Part shown: positions 11,379-13,825 of the stretch, piece by piece
Position numbering within the stretch: position 1 is the stretch's first letter
Layout of the letters: the number at the start of each line of letters is the position of its first letter
NCBI GenBank assembly: GCA_937974295.1
Contig: CALBWN010000052.1
Location: forward strand, 1 to 13,825
Length of the DNA: 13,825 nucleotides
Direction of reading: 5' to 3'
Source of the DNA: an uncultured Candidatus Saccharibacteria bacterium
GTDB taxonomy: Bacteria > Patescibacteriota > Saccharimonadia > Saccharimonadales > Saccharimonadaceae
Program-made: the position numbers and the translations under genes
The notes under the pieces: generated by a model
Told to the model about the DNA's origin: nothing
Database searches by the model: none
The model's input: the letters and a program-made list of their open reading frames with translations, nothing else

Positions 11379-11624
11379 AGAGATCTGTTTTGTAGCTGGG
11401 GTATCTTTGCTTTCTTGTTTTATTCTTACATAGCGTAGAAGTTTGTGTTCCGACTTATTATTGGCATTGATCTTTTCTCCTCTCTGCTACTTCTGAGAGT
11501 AGAATGGTATAGAGGAAAAGAGTGAAAATTGCTAAAGCTTGAGTAGTGAGGCAAAAAATTGAATATACTACCGCATTCTTCATAAAAACAGAGAATATTA
11601 TGGTGCAAATTGCATAGGATATAG

Positions 11625-11645
11625 CCTATTGCCTATTGCCTATTG
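11625..11645. repeat. Tandem repeat, three copies of CCTATTG
   Basis: CCTATTG occurs three times in direct succession (11625-11631, 11632-11638, 11639-11645) and runs into a partial fourth copy that degrades at C-TTTG. It is a short simple repeat in non-coding DNA, probably prone to copy-number change. Confidence 0.8.
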
Positions 11646-11834
11646 CTTTGCAGTATATTACGAAGAAGTTTGCGAGACTCTAGAGCCTACAAGAAGCTCA
11701 CTGGTGAAGACTCTGCCACGCTGGCTTGCATCGGTGTATTGCTAAAATAGCAAAGAGTATCCACTTTCAGCTCCATTTAAGCAAGACGGGGCATACTACC
11801 TGTAGTAGCACATGCTACCTCCTCCTCTATCATG

Positions 11835-11869
11835 CAAGCCGCCGTTTCTCCTCCCGGGCGGCTTGTTTT
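11835..11869 (+). terminator. Strong intrinsic terminator upstream of tilS, with no gene directly before it
   Basis: CAAGCCGCC (11835-11843) pairs perfectly with GGCGGCTTG (11857-11865) over a 13-base loop, followed by TTTT (11866-11869) and more T/G. The nearest upstream gene ends 456 bases before. The minus strand has no T-run, so the terminator works for plus-strand transcription. It insulates tilS. Confidence 0.8.
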
Positions 11870-11909
11870 GTGTCTTGCGCCTAGCATATTGCGCATAATA
11901 AAACTAGTA

Positions 11910-11938
11910 TTTACTCCTCTTTGCAAAATGAATATACT
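11910..11938 (+). promoter_or_regulatory. Promoter of tilS (leaderless geometry)
   Basis: TTTACT (11910-11915, 4 of 6), a 17-base spacer and TATACT (11933-11938, 5 of 6). The -10 ends 6 bases before ATG 11945, so +1 should be the A of the start codon. No Shine-Dalgarno is present. Confidence 0.65.
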
Positions 11939-11944
11939 ATTGCC

Positions 11945-12793
11945 ATGGCATATCTTGTTGCAGTGTCTGGTGGTGTGGATAGTGTAGTGCTCTTGGATGT
12001 GATGGCGGCGCAGGCAGCGGAGCCGCTGATTGTGGCGCATGTCGACCACGGGATTCGGGGTGAGGCGTCGGCGGCGGATGCGCGCTTTGTGGCGGCACTA
12101 GCGGCGCGCTATGGGCTACCCTTTGTGTTTACCCGGCTTGAGCTTGGGCCGAATGCGAGCGAGGCCGCAGCGCGAGAAGCGCGGTATGATTTTTTGCTTG
12201 ATACAGCAGCACAATACCAAGCACCAGTGGTGACGGCGCATCATTTGGACGATTTGGTAGAAACAGTGGCGCTTAACCTGGTGCGTGGAACGGGCTGGCG
12301 TGGGCTGGCTGTGCTAAACCGCCCTGGGGTGGAGCGGCCACTACTGGGCTGGCGCAAGGCAGATATCCGTGCCTATGCACTGGCTCATCGCCTGGAATGG
12401 GTGGAGGATGAGACAAATGCGAGCGACCGCTACACGCGCAATCGGCTGCGGCGCTGCATTCAGCGGTGCGTCACAGCCGAGCAGGCGGCGCAGATTACCT
12501 CGTTGCGACATCGGCAACTTGCGCTGCGCCATACGATTAATGATGAAGTGCAGCATCTCTTACCGCAGTTTGCGGCTGAGCGCCATGGATTGATCATGAT
12601 CGACGAAGCAAGCGCTCAGGAACTATTGGGTGCGATGATCATGTGGGCGGGTGCGCCGCGCCCAACCCGTCCGCGGCTCGAGCGTGCGGTGCTGGCCATC
12701 AAGACTGCTCGCCCAGGCAGCCGCCATGTGGTGGGCGATGGCGTGTATTTGCAGTTTGGCCCTCGGCAATTCACTGTAGAAGTGGTACAATAG
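11945..12793 (+). CDS. tilS: tRNA(Ile)-lysidine synthetase TilS
   Basis: Adenylates C34 of CAU-anticodon tRNA-Ile2 and joins lysine to it, switching decoding from AUG to AUA; essential in most bacteria. Motifs in 282 residues: PP-loop SGGVDS (8-13), HVDHG (32-36), SEAAAREARYDFL (72-84), AHHLDDLVETVALNLVRGTG (98-117), RPLLGWRKADI (132-142) and WVEDETNASDRYTRNRLR (153-170), the last a TilS signature. The E. coli enzyme has about 430 residues with extra C-terminal domains; this one ends soon after the N-terminal domain and a helical segment, as in the short Aquifex-type enzymes. ATG 11945 is preferred over TTG 11921 because the -10 box would lie inside the longer ORF. Its likely substrate tRNA is at 7589-7664. 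ftsH follows after 50 bases. Confidence 0.95.
   Translation: MAYLVAVSGGVDSVVLLDVMAAQAAEPLIVAHVDHGIRGEASAADARFVAALAARYGLPFVFTRLELGPNASEAAAREARYDFLLDTAAQYQAPVVTAHHLDDLVETVALNLVRGTGWRGLAVLNRPGVERPLLGWRKADIRAYALAHRLEWVEDETNASDRYTRNRLRRCIQRCVTAEQAAQITSLRHRQLALRHTINDEVQHLLPQFAAERHGLIMIDEASAQELLGAMIMWAGAPRPTRPRLERAVLAIKTARPGSRHVVGDGVYLQFGPRQFTVEVVQ
12763..12791 (+). promoter_or_regulatory. Promoter of ftsH inside the end of tilS
   Basis: TCGGCA (12763-12768, 4 of 6), a 17-base spacer and TACAAT (12786-12791, 5 of 6) preceded by TGG as an extended -10. Transcription should begin near 12798, giving a leader of about 46 bases with AAAGGAG (12826-12832). ftsH may thus be made both from tilS read-through and from its own promoter. 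Confidence 0.5.
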
Positions 12794-12843
12794 ATCAGAT
12801 TACCGTGTGAGAATGCAAGCGAACGAAAGGAGTGAGTTCCCTG

Positions 12844-13825
12844 ATGAATAAAAAACCGTCGAAAGCGACCAATGCCCTGCGTCTAGGGCTGTTTTGGGCG
12901 ATTGTGGTGCTGGGCGTGCTGGCATTTTGGGCGATTAATTCGCCGCAGGCCAACCTCAAGGAGGTGCCACTCTCGGACGTGGTGAACCGAGCAAATAATG
13001 GCAAAATTGCAAAGATTGAGATCCAAGGCAATGAGCTAACTGTTACACCCAAAGGCCAGTCCAAGCCGACCGAGCGCAGCCTCAAAGAGAATGGCACTAT
13101 CTATACCCAAGGGCTCAAGCACGACAAAACAGAGGTGAAGGTGCAAAATGAGTCACAGACGGGCCTATTGTTTTGGAATCTCGCACCAATTGTCCTGTCA
13201 GTTGTATTGTTTGGCGTTCTCTTTATGTTTATGATGCGCCAAGCCCAGGGACAGAATAGCCAAGCGATGGGCTTTGGCAAGAGTAAGGCCAAGCTGTATG
13301 GCCTTGACAAAGAGCGGGTAGTATTTGATGACATTGCTGGCAACGAAAACGCCAAGCAAGATTTGCAAGAGGTGGTGGACTTCCTTAAGCATCCCAAGAA
13401 ATATCAGAGCCTCGGTGCTAAGATTCCTAAAGGGATTCTCCTTGTCGGTAACCCCGGTACTGGTAAAACAATGTTGGCGCGAGCGGTTGCAGGCGAGGCT
13501 AACGTACCATTCTTTTCCATTAGTGGCTCAGAGTTTGTGGAGATGTTTGTTGGTGTGGGGGCAAGCCGGGTACGCGACCTCTTTGCTAAGGCCAAGAAGA
13601 ATGCGCCAGCCATTATCTTCATTGATGAGATTGACGCTGTGGGACGTAAGCGTGGCTCTGGCATGGGTGGTGGCCACGACGAGCGCGAGCAGACACTGAA
13701 CCAGATTTTGGTAGAGATGGACGGCTTTGAGGCTGATACAAACGTGATTATCCTAGCGGCAACCAACCGAGCTGATGTGCTCGACCCAGCGCTGTTGCGC
13801 CCAGGCCGCTTCGACCGCCATACGA
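12844..13825 (+). CDS. ftsH: ATP-dependent zinc metalloprotease FtsH (5' part; runs off the right edge)
   Basis: Membrane-bound AAA+ protease that extracts and degrades membrane and short-lived cytoplasmic proteins. The visible 327 residues contain the first span (about 12-32), an external domain (33-108), the second span (about 110-131), then the AAA module: FDDIAGNENAKQDL (161-174), Walker A GNPGTGKT (202-209), pore loop EMFVGVGASRVRDLF (233-247), Walker B IIFIDEIDAVGRKR (257-270) and the second region of homology AATNRADVLDPALLRPGRFDR (305-325) with Arg fingers. The zinc-protease HExxH part lies beyond the edge. Walker A has Asn203 where FtsH almost always has Pro (GPPGTGKT). ATG 12844 follows AAAGGAG by 11 bases; an in-frame GTG at 12832 is the alternative. 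It lies directly downstream of tilS without the hpt gene usual in Firmicutes. Confidence 0.95.
   Translation, partial: MNKKPSKATNALRLGLFWAIVVLGVLAFWAINSPQANLKEVPLSDVVNRANNGKIAKIEIQGNELTVTPKGQSKPTERSLKENGTIYTQGLKHDKTEVKVQNESQTGLLFWNLAPIVLSVVLFGVLFMFMMRQAQGQNSQAMGFGKSKAKLYGLDKERVVFDDIAGNENAKQDLQEVVDFLKHPKKYQSLGAKIPKGILLVGNPGTGKTMLARAVAGEANVPFFSISGSEFVEMFVGVGASRVRDLFAKAKKNAPAIIFIDEIDAVGRKRGSGMGGGHDEREQTLNQILVEMDGFEADTNVIILAATNRADVLDPALLRPGRFDRHT

Larger units (their letters stand above)
11379..11920. other. Gene-poor stretch with hairpins and a free-standing terminator
   Basis: No ORF with a start signal is visible. The stretch is AT-rich compared with its neighbours. It holds a long imperfect hairpin (11473-11521: TTTTCTCCTCT against AGAGGAAAAGA, 10 of 11 positions paired, with CTACT/AGTAG nested), a possible plus-strand -10 TATACT (11564-11569), a 7-base tandem repeat (11625-11645), a TTGCTA-AAA-TAGCAA hairpin (11739-11753) and a strong plus-strand terminator (11835-11869). 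A small RNA ending at that terminator is possible; the alternative is a long 3' untranslated region of the flavoprotein mRNA. Confidence 0.4.

Noticed and set aside
11501..11530. RNase P RNA, because of GAGGAAA near 11513
   Set aside because: The match does not extend to the conserved GAGGAAAGTCCG core and no other conserved region is found nearby.
12832..12843. GTG 12832 as the start of ftsH
   Set aside because: It overlaps the AAAGGAG Shine-Dalgarno; ATG 12844 gives the expected short basic N-terminus before the first span.

Overview
The window reads as chromosomal DNA of a reduced bacterium of the Candidate Phyla Radiation, most probably a Saccharibacterium (TM7). This is an inference from compact housekeeping genes in short, often divergent units, short versions of MurC and TilS, a winged-helix/Nudix fusion, and several -10 boxes placed 6-8 bases before a start codon, as expected for leaderless mRNAs. 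Base composition is near 50 percent GC in genes. Every complete gene ends in TAA or TAG, none in TGA. I see no transposase, phage gene, CRISPR array or rRNA.

Layout. 1-735 (-) is the start of an MscS-type mechanosensitive channel, running off the left edge. It is divergent from a Sua5/YrdC/TsaC t6A synthase (756-1289). TrmB, the tRNA m7G46 methyltransferase, follows (1480-2148) and overlaps the end of a convergent CYTH triphosphatase-like gene (2139-2822, -). Divergent from the latter is a winged-helix/Nudix protein (2906-3583) with a MazG-like gene 12 bases behind it (3596-3937). A minus-strand pair, murC (5894-4629) then a HAD hydrolase (4623-3988), comes next. 6038-6673 encodes a two-span membrane protein and 6952-7200 an 82-residue basic protein with a strong promoter and terminator.

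7200-9860 is the RNA-rich part: tRNA-Ile2(CAU) (-), a 210-residue unknown gene (-), a DivIC/FtsB-like division protein (+), initiator tRNA-fMet (+), a candidate structured RNA (9194-9332), a 38-codon mini-gene and elongator tRNA-Met (-). A flavoprotein of the class I disulfide-reductase fold follows (9990-11378); it has lost its redox cysteines and several other catalytic residues. After a 566-base gene-poor stretch with a free-standing terminator come tilS (11945-12793) and the start of ftsH (12844-right edge).

How the parts connect. Three tRNA-modification enzymes (TsaC, TrmB, TilS) and all three kinds of CAU-anticodon tRNA lie within 12 kb; TilS supplies the lysidine that makes tRNA-Ile2 decode AUA. 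The order division protein, tRNA-Met, tilS, ftsH resembles the Bacillus divIC-tilS-hpt-ftsH neighbourhood without hpt. MurC, the DivIC-like protein and FtsH tie the window to envelope growth and division. CYTH, Nudix, MazG and HAD form a patch of phosphate-ester enzymes. The most unusual items are the degenerate flavoprotein, the winged-helix/Nudix gene with a palindrome touching its start codon, the candidate RNA at 9194-9332, and the leaderless promoter pattern.
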